Shown one piece after another: positions 58,901 through 64,000 of a stretch of DNA of 64,000 bases. The notes under the pieces were generated by a model. The model was given only the letters and a program-made list of their open reading frames with translations. It was not told the origin of the DNA and searched no databases. The stretch's first letter is position 1, and the number at the start of each line of letters is the position of its first letter. Source of the stretch: Halesus radiatus (lineage: Eukaryota > Arthropoda > Insecta > Trichoptera > Limnephilidae). The position numbers and the translations under genes were made by a program. Location of the stretch: contig JAHDVE020001691.1 in NCBI GenBank assembly GCA_022606495.2, positions 1-64,000 on the forward strand, written 5' to 3'.

Positions 58901-59499
58901 TGAGACCAATTTCTTCTTATTTTTCTTTCAGGCAATCAAAGTAATAATGGGAATTGATTTAGCTGGAGTAGTTTTAGGATGGAAGTTCTTTGATCACGCA
59001 GCTCATCTGGGTGGTGCTCTCTTTGGAATGTAAGTACATATTTTTATATTTTCTCATAGAGGTGTACATGCCCAATATCATTTCTAGTCATTGATTCACT
59101 TGATTGTGTCGTGTCTTCCTCGGATACCCCCGACTTATTCTTCCATTTACTTTCGCGTCATATATTCTTTTTACACTCCTTTCTCCACTCATCCAATCCA
59201 CATGTCCAAACTATCTAAGAATCCCTTTCTTGATCTTGTTTGTTTTGCTTATTAGTCTTGCATGCTTTTCGGATCACACATACGCCTCAGGGATCTCATT
59301 TCTACTGCATTCAGTCTACTTCCATCGTTCCTCTTATCTTATTGATCAATTCCTTTTTTTTTTACTTTTGTATCACCATGTTTGTTGTATTTTTTTTATT
59401 CCTAGGTTCTGGTGCTACTTTGGAAACTCGTACATTTGGCAACAGCGAGAACCCCTTCTTCAGGTCTGGCACCAGTTTAGGGGAAATCCAACTAAATAA
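46686..59499 (+). CDS. rho-7/PARL: Mitochondrial rhomboid protease PARL/rhomboid-7 (partial 5')
   Basis: An intramembrane serine protease of the inner mitochondrial membrane. In animals PARL family members cleave single-pass proteins such as PINK1 and PGAM5. Eight coding exons (46686-46905, 48825-48941, 50313-50475, 53590-53685, 56643-56767, 56854-56955, 58932-59029, 59406-59499) have AG/GT borders and compatible phases, giving 337 codons and TAA. Motifs in order: FAVAFSTASIIGAAIWQYE (first membrane segment), INNWWNSL, ANVLVFAAWRVP, SNPAARVICWPMILSTFS, LFANMYVLHSFSS, LGKEQFMGMY, LGA|SGAIM with the catalytic Ser, and FFDHAAHLGGALFG with the catalytic His. The Ser-His distance is 58 residues, the same as human Ser277-His335. 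Human PARL has 379 residues, so about 40 N-terminal residues are missing. Introns of 86 bp to 3.1 kb; most of the long ones are rich in transposons. Confidence 0.93.
47010..47430 (+). repeat. Hairpin plus AT-rich satellite, copy 1 (PARL intron)
   Basis: CACTCATCTCACTAGGACAG TCCTGTGTGAGATGAG forms a near-perfect hairpin, then a degenerate satellite of AATAATAAGTAAATAGT-type units continues for about 350 bp. The same hairpin plus satellite, in the same orientation, occurs at 51520-51910 in a later intron of the same gene. Confidence 0.8.
47840..48180 (-). other. Unassigned GC-richer patch with 97-codon frame
   Basis: Two overlapping minus frames (MGQILALKGMGEGTRNATIQ... in one) lie in sequence much richer in GC than the rest of the intron. 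Possibly a further LINE piece. No recognised domain. Confidence 0.2.
48245..48740 (+). pseudogene. Jockey-like LINE ORF2 C-terminus in PARL intron
   Basis: The plus frame runs about 160 codons without a stop: IERVHKKFLRFLFLHLYRRY, PSIYILGMTNYHSLETRRGI, LNGKIFNNEILAQINYFVPE, then VNSLVGRATCFLNMVDQEID LF. This order (ERVQ-x-KFLRF, LG-x-x-x-L-x-x-RR, L-x-G, ID...VP, N-x-x-x...DLF) is the post-RT C-terminal region of jockey-clade LINEs. The 3' end is AATAAATAAATAAAATAAAT. It is in sense orientation to the host gene and seems 5' truncated. Confidence 0.85.
48825..48941 (+). CDS. rho-7/PARL: PARL coding exon 3
   Basis: 39 codons, phase 0 on both sides, from TATTTTCAG to GTAAGT. Encodes FSTASIIGAAIWQYENMRAH and a Lys-rich linker (MMKKNNSWLQAPPKKA). 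IGAAIWQYE is close to the GSAAIWQYE of vertebrate PARL. Confidence 0.9.
49142..49560 (+). mobile_element. SINE-A, full-length tRNA-derived copy
   Basis: The tRNA-like head reads CCATGGTTGAGGGGTAAAGC (A box) and CGCGGGTTCAAATCACGGC (B box). The body follows with ATTCAGAATCGAAACGTTGC and a C-rich run, then GGATGCCATAGTCTCACTGG and the tail ACATATAAAAAAAAAAG. It is the reference for the fragments at 430, 11313, 13800, 41085, 53735 and 56290. Confidence 0.8.
50313..50475 (+). CDS. rho-7/PARL: PARL coding exon 4
   Basis: 54 codons plus one base. Encodes WRQDINNWWNSLREGEKVF and the membrane helix ANVLVFAAWRVPRLQPVM, ending YFCSNPAA before GTAAGT. Confidence 0.93.
51520..51910 (+). repeat. Hairpin plus AT-rich satellite, copy 2 (PARL intron)
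   Basis: CACTCATCTCACTAGGACAA then TCCTGTATTGGGAAGAG: the hairpin is decayed on its right arm. It is followed by AATAATAAAAATAGGTAAAT-type units with a clean ~35-bp higher-order repeat (GTAATTATGTAAATAATAAT). Confidence 0.8.
52012..53540 (-). mobile_element. CR1/L2-like LINE, 5'-truncated, in PARL intron
   Basis: One minus frame spans about 357 codons with only two in-frame stops (at 53272 and 52732). It holds FGVPQGSVLGPILFILYTNR (RT block), YADNHLIFKF (the catalytic YADD is YADN here), KLKLNPAKTEFILIA, IKFLGFTIDNSLSLESQISK, MDYCNSAYAGLPQKQFNRIQ, AAARMTF, LLTFKALQ, then LPPALTNIQKFTEFKRALKT KLF. This order fits CR1/L2-type ORF2. The 3' UTR ends in the GCGC-hairpin tail and (ATT)n (52012-52080). 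Truncated before the first RT motifs. Confidence 0.88.
53590..53685 (+). CDS. rho-7/PARL: PARL coding exon 5
   Basis: Follows TTTTTTTCTCAG; a split codon AGG joins exon 4. Encodes VICWPMILSTFSQHSAFHLF and ANMYVLHSFSS, including the H-x-x-x-N-like FHLFANM element of the second rhomboid helix. Ends phase 1 before GTGAGT. A LINE insertion ends only about 50 bp upstream. Confidence 0.93.
53735..53985 (-). mobile_element. SINE-A fragment in PARL intron
   Basis: Inverse of the 49.1 kb copy from the A-rich end (TTTTTTTTATCCGAGTACCA) through CCAACCGTATGGAGCCAGTG to CAACGTTTCGATTCTGAATG. Confidence 0.75.
54262..55115 (-). mobile_element. LINE 3' end with nine 64-bp tandem units
   Basis: (AAT)n, then ATAGCGCCGCTTTTGTGAGA...CAGGGGTGCTG (inverse hairpin tail), then 3' UTR sequence matching 25.4-25.6 kb, then nine units of ATTGCAAGACGCTAATACAA...TTCAAGAATGTATTTAAT starting at 54561, 54625, 54689, 54753, 54817, 54881, 54945, 55009 and 55073, each 64 bp apart and almost identical. 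The array ends in (TA)n. Confidence 0.9.
55180..55265 (-). mobile_element. tRNA-like SINE head
   Basis: On the minus strand: CCTCCGTGGTTGAGTGGTTG (A box), then GGGGGTTGCGGGTTCAAATC (B box). The head is close to that of SINE-A, with an AT-rich tail to the left. It resembles a Leu/Ser-type long variable arm but no intact tRNA fold is assured. Confidence 0.65.
55266..56289. other. Intron sequence, nothing recognised
   Basis: AT-rich sequence inside the PARL gene without recognised elements. Confidence 0.35.
56290..56470 (+). mobile_element. SINE-A fragment
   Basis: AAGACCACCACTATCCAAAC, ATGTTTAGTAGACTGGCCTG, AATAGCCACGCATTTCC and TTATGCCATAACCCC parallel the SINE-A body at 49.34-49.48 kb with considerable divergence. 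Confidence 0.55.
56643..56767 (+). CDS. rho-7/PARL: PARL coding exon 6
   Basis: Acceptor GGTTTTCTAG. Encodes VIANLGKEQFMGMYLAGGAV, SSLASYVFKVVTLQPGLSLG A and ends in phase 0 before GTAAAT. The LGKEQF and SLGA segments are PARL-diagnostic. Confidence 0.93.
56854..56955 (+). CDS. rho-7/PARL: PARL coding exon 7 with catalytic serine
   Basis: 34 codons from TTTTTCTAG to GTAAGT. The first codon is the active-site Ser (residue 241 of the visible chain) in LGA|SGAIMAVLGY; the GxSG context is kept across the splice. Ends RLSIIFLPIYTFSAGT. Intron 6 is only 86 bp, the shortest in the gene. Confidence 0.94.
57120..57305. mobile_element. Foldback element in PARL intron
   Basis: The left arm has CATACACCTACTAGTTTCGA, CACAACCCGTGTCATCGTC and GGGCACATGGTATAA. 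The right arm is the inverse with several changes (CCATGCCCGGACAATGACAC, AGGTTGTGCTGAAACTAGT). Arms about 60 bp, loop about 60 bp. The ACTAGTTTCGA motif links it to the foldback at 3595-3862. Confidence 0.75.
57306..58078. other. Intron sequence, nothing firm
   Basis: Plus frames of 67-73 codons at 57438-57787 may be the end of an old LINE but no convincing motif is left. CACAAAGTAATTGGGTTTTC (57345) repeats CACAAAGTAATTGTGTTTTC at 51377. Confidence 0.3.
58079..58355. mobile_element. hAT-type MITE, copy 3
   Basis: Starts CAGTGGCATACATTGCTC and ends GACTGCAAGCCACTG, with a 7-bp perfect terminal inverse CAGTGGC/GCCACTG. The flanks CATACAAC and AATACAGC match at six of eight positions. The interior shares TTTCAACCTTTATGGACTGC with copy 1. 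Confidence 0.7.
58932..59029 (+). CDS. rho-7/PARL: PARL coding exon 8 with catalytic histidine
   Basis: Acceptor TTTTTCTTTCAG; encodes AIKVIMGIDLAGVVLGWKFF and DHAAHLGGALFG, with the active-site His in AAHLGG (residue 299 of the visible chain). Ends with two bases (AT) before GTAAGT. Confidence 0.94.
59090..59345 (-). pseudogene. RTE-like LINE fragment in last PARL intron
   Basis: Minus-strand blocks parallel 8301-8582 and 27.9-28.1 kb (GATTCACTTGATTGTGTCGT, TTTCGCGTCATATATTCTTT, AACTATCTAAGAATCCCTTT). Older than the other copies; the tail is missing. Confidence 0.65.
59406..59499 (+). CDS. rho-7/PARL: PARL terminal coding exon
   Basis: Acceptor TTTATTCCTAG; a split ATG codon joins exon 8. 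Encodes FWCYFGNSYIWQQREPLLQV and WHQFRGNPTK, then TAA at 59497-59499. The WxxREPLxxxWH pattern matches the PARL C-terminus (WKNREPLVKIWH in human). Confidence 0.93.
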
Positions 59500-59751
59500 T
59501 ATGTTATTATGTTATTACTATAGGTATCTCTCAAATAATTTTATATCTGTGTATAAATAATTTTATTTTACGATACAAAATATTTTCAAACCTCGCTGAT
59601 CGAATTAAAAACCAAACAATATTATATCAGTGGATTTACTTAACCTGCAACTAATAATATGTAAATATATTTCACATTATGTTTTAAAAAGAAATTGTGT
59701 GTTGTTTGTTGGTTATGAGAACCAACGACCATTCCAAAAATTGTAACAGAA

Positions 59752-59757
59752 AATAAA
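59752..59757 (+). terminator. Poly(A) signal for PARL
   Basis: AATAAA about 250 bp after the stop codon, followed by a T-rich stretch; a second AATAAA lies some 25 bp further. This would give a 3' UTR near 270 bp. Confidence 0.6.
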
Positions 59758-59904
59758 ATCTTTATTACAAAAATATTCAATAAATTATTATTACGTGTTT
59801 AACATGAATTATTTTTTGTATTTCTTGGGCATTAACTATGTAACAATTTCTAGACATTTTGTTTTGAAGAGTTTTCATTTATTTGCTACCAGATTTGACA
59901 CATA

Positions 59905-60090
59905 AAACCCATACAACAAGGAACCACAAACACAACATTTGGACAAAAAACTTCTTATACTATGGTACTACATAAACTCTACAACAAAATCCCACTCTCC
60001 TTTAAAAATCACAACAACCATAATAAATTTAAAAATCAAATAAAACACTGGATACGTTACATAGATCTCAAATGGAAAATATATTAACAC
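59905..60090 (+). pseudogene. LINE ORF2 C-terminus relic
   Basis: The plus frame reads TTFGQKTSYTMVLHKLYNKI, PLSFKNHNNHNKFKNQIKHW. The LYN-K-x-P...N-K-F-K-x-x-x-x-x-W end is typical of LINE proteins. Confidence 0.5.
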
Positions 60091-60229
60091 CAAATACAGA
60101 CTAACACCGTCGGAGTCGAGGAATTTTCGAGCCCGTGTTTATTATGCTGTTACTGACGAAGCAGGGACTTTTGTGAATCATCGGAGCAATCCATTTTGGA
60201 ATGATTCTAGCCTTTTTGTATTTGAAGTA

Positions 60230-60840
60230 ACCCATATGAGTGATGCGTATGTTAATTTTGGTTGAATTGTCGATGTGTAAATGAGAAGTTTGTTTTTTAG
60301 GTTGAGTTTATTGTTGTAGCTGATAAGGGGGTATAGTGCGTTTGCTGTCTGTCTCGCTTTCGCTAGTGTTTCGTTAATATGTGTGTTCCATCATAGTTTC
60401 CGGTCAAGTATCACTCCTAGGTACTTGGCACTTTTTTGCCATGCTATGGATTTGTCGTAGATTTTAACATGACCCACCGGGTTGCCGCGAGTCCTTCGTC
60501 TTGAGAAGAAAACTGCAACGCTCTTGGTCGGATTCACGTCAATGCGCTAGTGGTGGGCGAAGCGACTCGGTTTAGTGAGCCGGATCACTAAATCAGCTCT
60601 CTGTAAAGACAATCCACATGAAAACTGGATGAAAAAAGTATCGTGTAAGAGCATCTTAAGGACGTCTTTAGGAGGGCCAAGGGAGCGAGGGAGAGGGCAT
60701 GGTGCGGGGGGACGCGAACCGTCGTTCAAACGAGCCGGATCAGCGAACCGGTACACTACAAAGAGCTGATTTAGTGATCCGGCTCACTAAACCGAGCCGC
60801 TTCGCCCACCACTACAATGCGCCATTTGTTTTATATATAT
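60230..60840 (-). pseudogene. Jockey-like LINE RT fragment split by a MITE
   Basis: Minus strand: WRIDVNPTKSVAVFFSRRRT, VKIYDKSIAWQKSAKYLGVI LDRKL, then AKARQTANALYPLISYNNKL. The motif W-x-I-x-VN-x-x-KS-x-AV-x-F...KYLGV-x-LD-x-x-L follows the RT palm in jockey-clade LINEs. The hAT-type MITE (60548-60814) sits between the first and second codons of this stretch. Confidence 0.8.
60548..60814. mobile_element. hAT-type MITE with exact 8-bp TSD
   Basis: Starts TAGTGGTGGGCGAAGCG and ends with the inverse CGCTTCGCCCACCACTA (one mismatch); the arms continue through CTCGGTTTAGTGAGCCGGAT for about 55 bp. CAATGCGC is duplicated exactly at 60540-60547 and 60815-60822. 267 bp, non-coding. Confidence 0.92.
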
Positions 60841-61329
60841 CTTATTTTCGATTTTCGGAGGAGTACCAAATGTAAATTATGAATAAAACTCTTCAAAACA
60901 CACTCAATTATTTTGTAGAAATATTATAGGGTGTATAATAGGTATGTACAGGATTAGAAATTTCATCACTAGTTCCAATTTACAATACCAAATTAAAATA
61001 TACTCTTTATTAATTGAAAAAAAGGTTATTGATTCGATAATGTTATGGCATCCCAAGTGACAACTTACCCCAAAGTTTTACTTTTTCATCCATTAGGCTT
61101 TTTCTGAACAATAATAGGTACTTTTTAAATCCGTAAAGTAGAAATTCTTTTTCTGTATTCCACTTATAACTCGTCAACGGTAAATTCCTGAGTTTATGAA
61201 ATATACACAGCTTTTCCTATCTGGATTTCTAGGTCAACACTCAAGTTTTTATAGATTGGCAACATAATATATATTCACATCAGGACAAATGTACAAACTG
61301 TGCAGTCAGGGTTGTCACTTCTGTACATC
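60841..61329. other. Non-coding, nothing recognised
   Basis: AT-rich intergenic sequence without visible features. Confidence 0.35.
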
Positions 61330-61856
61330 TGAAGATCTATTCACATCTACCAGCACCGCGCAGAGCAGAAGAGTACACCACAGACACAGTGTAGATGCGA
61401 GTACGGCTGTAAACTGAGCGTTAACATCCACCACAACATGTTTGAGGATTTTATAATCCTATTCCCATGTTTATTATTGTTATATGACTTAAATTCCCTG
61501 ACCAATTCAATCAATTGATCATTTTTTATCTTCTCAGTTTTAACAATGTCTGTGTCTAATGACGCCAACTGACGAAGATGGCGGTGCTAATGAAATTTGT
61601 TCATACTAACTGCGCAGACGCAGATGTCTATTGGCCACCAGCAATCTCAAAATATACTAACCAACAATCTCGGCCGGTACTGGTCCGTGCATGTGCGGAT
61701 ACATTACGCTTACTTACGCTGTAATATGAATCTGTTCATAGATAATGTTTAAAACTAATATTGTGTCTGTACTGTGCGGTGCTTGAATAATCGCGCCTTT
61801 GATGTGTCTGTACTGTTCTACTCTGCGCGGTGCTGGTAGATGTGAATAGACCTTCA
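61330..61856. mobile_element. Long TIR element, possible Harbinger-type
   Basis: The left end TGAAGATCTATTCACATCTA, CCAGCACCGCGCAGAG is inverse to the right end (CTCTGCGCGGTGCTGG, TAGATGTGAATAGACCTTCA). A minus frame next to the left end (61347-61568) contains NDQLIELVREFKSYNNNKHG, which recalls the start of an MADF/SANT domain, as carried by the accessory protein of PIF/Harbinger elements. The class is inference; no clear duplication was found. Confidence 0.6.
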
Positions 61857-62159
61857 CTGTTGACCACCTGCACATATATCTTCATAAACTTAGACACCAC
61901 TGGAGTCCTTATGTTAAAATTTTACTATGAATAAAAGTTTTTTTTAAATCATAAAACATTTGCATAATTTTGTGTTAGCAATCTGTAAATGATTTTATTT
62001 TATTTTAAGCAGTGGTTTTCTTTATCACTTATATAATTTCAATCAATTTGTAGATGCCTGTTGCAATGTGACACAAAAAATAAATAAGTTGAAATAAGTT
62101 ATTAAGATTTTTTAATCATAAGTTCATATTATCTTCAATCAGTTAGAAGCACCTCTATC
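61857..62159 (-). other. 3' flank and probable 3' UTR of the secreted-protein gene
   Basis: Directly downstream of the minus-strand stop at 62160. Inverse poly(A) signals (TTTATT on the plus strand near 61993) could end the transcript about 170 bp after the stop. Confidence 0.4.
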
Positions 62160-62366
62160 TTACGCCTTGCTTCCATTAATGAGGTCAATCAGGTCATTAA
62201 GGGTCATGCCATCGAGTAACTTGTTGATGCGGGCGAGTACGGCCTCGTCAATCTGCGCAGCGATGGCGTCAGAGTAGGAGTTGAAGAAGTCGACGGCGAG
62301 GTCGCCCATGATGGCATTGATCACGTTGTCGATGTCACCACCACCCAGCATTCCGGTGGTCAGGGA
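62160..62366 (-). CDS. JHBP/group-7-allergen-like secreted protein, last exon
   Basis: Minus-strand exon with acceptor TTTATTTCCAG, 68 codons and TAA. It reads SLTTGMLGGGDIDNVINAIM, GDLAVDFFNSYSDAIAAQID, EAVLARINKLLDGMTLNDLI, DLINGSKA. The alternating amphipathic helix near the C-terminus (INAIMxxLxxxFFNxYxxxIxxxIxxxVxxxIN) resembles the C-terminal helix of the JHBP/takeout and group 7 allergen (Grp7) superfamily, small secreted lipid-binding proteins of insects. GC content is higher than in surrounding DNA. The identity is by resemblance only; the coding potential and splice site are firm. Confidence 0.7.
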   Translation of the reverse strand, partial: SLTTGMLGGGDIDNVINAIMGDLAVDFFNSYSDAIAAQIDEAVLARINKLLDGMTLNDLIDLINGSKA

Positions 62367-62664
62367 CTGGAAATAAATATAACACGTTAGAATATTTCTG
62401 CCTTACTGAGTGACAGGTGTTTTTTTTTCTTCATAGAAAACAATCCGTTTCCTTTTTTGTAGGTATATAGAATGTACATCGTTGACATGTGCACAAATTA
62501 CACGCTTAACAAAATGCGTTAGTTACCTAATCGTCTGCATATTAAGAAAAAGTTCTACCACGCGAGAGGCCTAGGATTCATATAATCTCGAAACGCATTT
62601 CAGATCAAGATTTTTAATTAAAAAGCAAGTGCAGTTTTTTGGGCTGCAGAGTGAAAACTCCCAC

Positions 62665-62737
62665 ACCGCCCTTGTGGTGAATTTTCCCAAAAACGGCGTT
62701 ATACAAATCATCCAATTATTATTATTGTTATTATTAA
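62665..62737 (+). mobile_element. LINE 3' hairpin tail
   Basis: ACCGCCCTTGTGGTGAATTT, TCCCAAAAACGGCGTTATAC, AAATCATCCAATTATTATTA: diverged copy of the tail. Confidence 0.7.
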
Positions 62738-62789
62738 TAGCCATCTTCTGATAAGGGAGGGCACCAAAAGAAAATGAAAAACATATTAT

Positions 62790-62930
62790 TGGGTATCGCC
62801 AGCAAAATTTTTCAAACAAATTATGAAGCAAACTCGCCAATTCTTCGCCTACATCGTTTGGAAAACGAATATACAAGTGATATCGACGTTTTTAACATGA
62901 AAAATTCAATGTTTAAATTTTTTAATCAAA
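62790..62930 (+). pseudogene. LINE family J2 C-terminal fragment
   Basis: GIASKIFQTNYEANSPILRL, HRLENEYTSDIDVFNMKNSM FKF parallels the 33.5 kb copy (NAEQNSIIYRLHRLGNEF...FK). The frame continues by chance into the SINE head. Confidence 0.6.
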
Positions 62931-63002
62931 AGATAATATGTTGTAACAAATCTCAAGGTGAAATACGAAACAGAAAACACAAAGAAAACAAAAATGTAAC
63001 GG

Positions 63003-63075
63003 TCGCATCTAGGACTCGAACCCAGGACCCCTTCGTCTATCCGGAACCTACACTCTAATCAATTGAATTAATGCC
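63003..63075 (-). mobile_element. tRNA-like SINE head
   Basis: On the minus strand TTCAATTGATTAGAGTGTAG (A-box-like) and GGGTCCTGGGTTCGAGTCC (B box). The spacing and Y-rich acceptor side fit a tRNA-derived SINE; the acceptor stem does not close well. Confidence 0.55.
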
Positions 63076-63960
63076 ACCTCATTGCTCTCGTGTCACTTTT
63101 ATCGATTTCGTATGTCAATTTAGGAACTGTTAATATGATTGTCAATTAATTCCCATATATTTTTATATATAAGATTCTGTCCGAATTTATTTGCAATCTA
63201 GGCAGTCTATCTGATTTTTATTTATATGGGACATCTATCGACTTTTTCTACAATCAGTAGAAAAAGCCAATGTTTAAAACTCACCTTAATAGTTTTTCAT
63301 TTCAAAATAGTGTTTCTGATAACTTTAGACTATTTTTGTTAAATCTATTTTGTAAACCATTGTAATAATATTGGAGTTTTACCAGATACCGTAGAAGTAC
63401 TGGTACCTACAGCTCTTGACATTTGATAGCAACATGCTACACAAGCGCCCTCTAGCGGCCCGAGTTGTACGAATTGTTTTTTTTTCGTACATTTTAATAA
63501 ATTTTCTATAAATTATATTCTTATTAAATTATGGAAATAATTTATTTTTTTAAATTAGGCAACCTACATATGATTTTACTCCGGATAAGTAAGGCAATAT
63601 AATAAGAGTTTTAATGGTAGGTAAAACCAAATACCGTGGAAATACTAATACGTGCAGCTCTTGACATTTACCATACACTGAGATGGCAACATGCTACACA
63701 AGTATGATTTTAATTTATCATATGGTGACAAATTAAAATCACATTTACAATCCCACCAAAGAATATTCAGAATAAGAACAGCACTACATGATAACCATTG
63801 TAATTAATTATTATTCTATGCGACCCTTGTTTTAGTACTAACGCTTGTATCCTAAGTAAATATTTGTTTGCAACTAGTTTTTATTGCTAATATTATATAA
63901 TGTAAAAGCTCCATGGGCATATAAAATAGTAAATAAATAAACAAACATGAATAATTTTAC
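63076..63960. other. Intron with old LINE 3' end
   Basis: Sequence up to 63950 ends with a block GTAAAAGCTCCATGGGCATA and AAATAAATAAACAAAC, the type of end left by plus-strand LINEs. The duplicated segment GTGGAAATACTAATACGTGC (63636) repeats GTAGAAGTACTGGTACCTAC (63390) with its surroundings (CTCTTGACATTT, GCAACATGCTACACAAG). Confidence 0.4.
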
Positions 63961-64000
63961 CTTCAAGGAATCAACTCCAATAGCAAGGTTCAAATCCTTA
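63961..64000 (-). CDS. Same gene, upstream exon (cut by window edge)
   Basis: Minus strand reads KDLNLAIGVDSLK followed by the donor GTAAAA at 63960-63955. Phase 0 joins it to SLTTGM of the last exon. The preceding part with the signal peptide is outside the window. The intron (62367-63960) holds LINE and SINE fragments. Confidence 0.6.

Overview
The window is eukaryotic, AT-rich and almost entirely non-coding, with spliced genes and dense transposon relics. It is most probably from an insect, and best fits a moth or butterfly. The evidence is GT-AG introns, an animal PARL/rhomboid-7 gene, jockey-like, RTE-like and CR1/L2-like LINE relics, tRNA-derived SINEs, and Helitron termini that end in CTAG|T after a GCGAAGCCGGG-type segment. 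The order is inferred from transposon style and not from any search.

Only two host genes can be supported. The first is a mitochondrial rhomboid protease of the PARL/rhomboid-7 family on the plus strand. Eight coding exons lie between 46686 and 59499. All eight join in phase into 337 residues plus a stop, with the catalytic Ser and His both present. The first coding exon (N-terminus and mitochondrial targeting part) could not be placed. The second is the 3' part (two exons) of a minus-strand gene at 62160-64000. It encodes a small secreted-type protein that resembles the JHBP/takeout or group-7-allergen superfamily and continues past the right edge.

Region by region: 1-46.6 kb is a gene-poor transposon field. 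It holds a TIR element (566-1275, again at 25861-26700 and 32.6-32.9 kb), foldbacks (3.6 kb, 4.6-4.9 kb), three 5'-truncated RTE-like LINEs with target-site duplications (8.1, 27.8, 39.5 kb), hAT-type small elements, three piggyBac-like elements bounded by TTAA or a decayed form of it, a transposase-bearing hAT with an exact 8-bp duplication (30859-32086), several minisatellites, and a 551-bp Helitron-like element (35796-36346) packed with heat-shock-element pentamers. From 46.7 to 59.5 kb the PARL introns are filled by a jockey-like LINE, a tRNA-derived SINE, paired AT-rich satellites, a CR1/L2-like LINE with a long reverse-transcriptase frame, and a nine-copy 64-bp tandem array that grew inside a LINE 3' end. 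From 59.5 to 64 kb there are more LINE relics, a hAT-type element with an exact 8-bp duplication, a long TIR element, and the end of the secreted-protein gene.

Most ORFs longer than 60 codons here are transposon remnants, translations of tandem repeats or chance. No rRNA, no convincing functional tRNA, no CRISPR array and no operon-like arrangement was seen. The observations most worth following are the HSE array inside a Helitron-like element, the 64-bp expansion inside a LINE 3' end, the strongly conserved LINE 3'-terminal hairpin present about ten times, and the three-level nest at 22970-24294.
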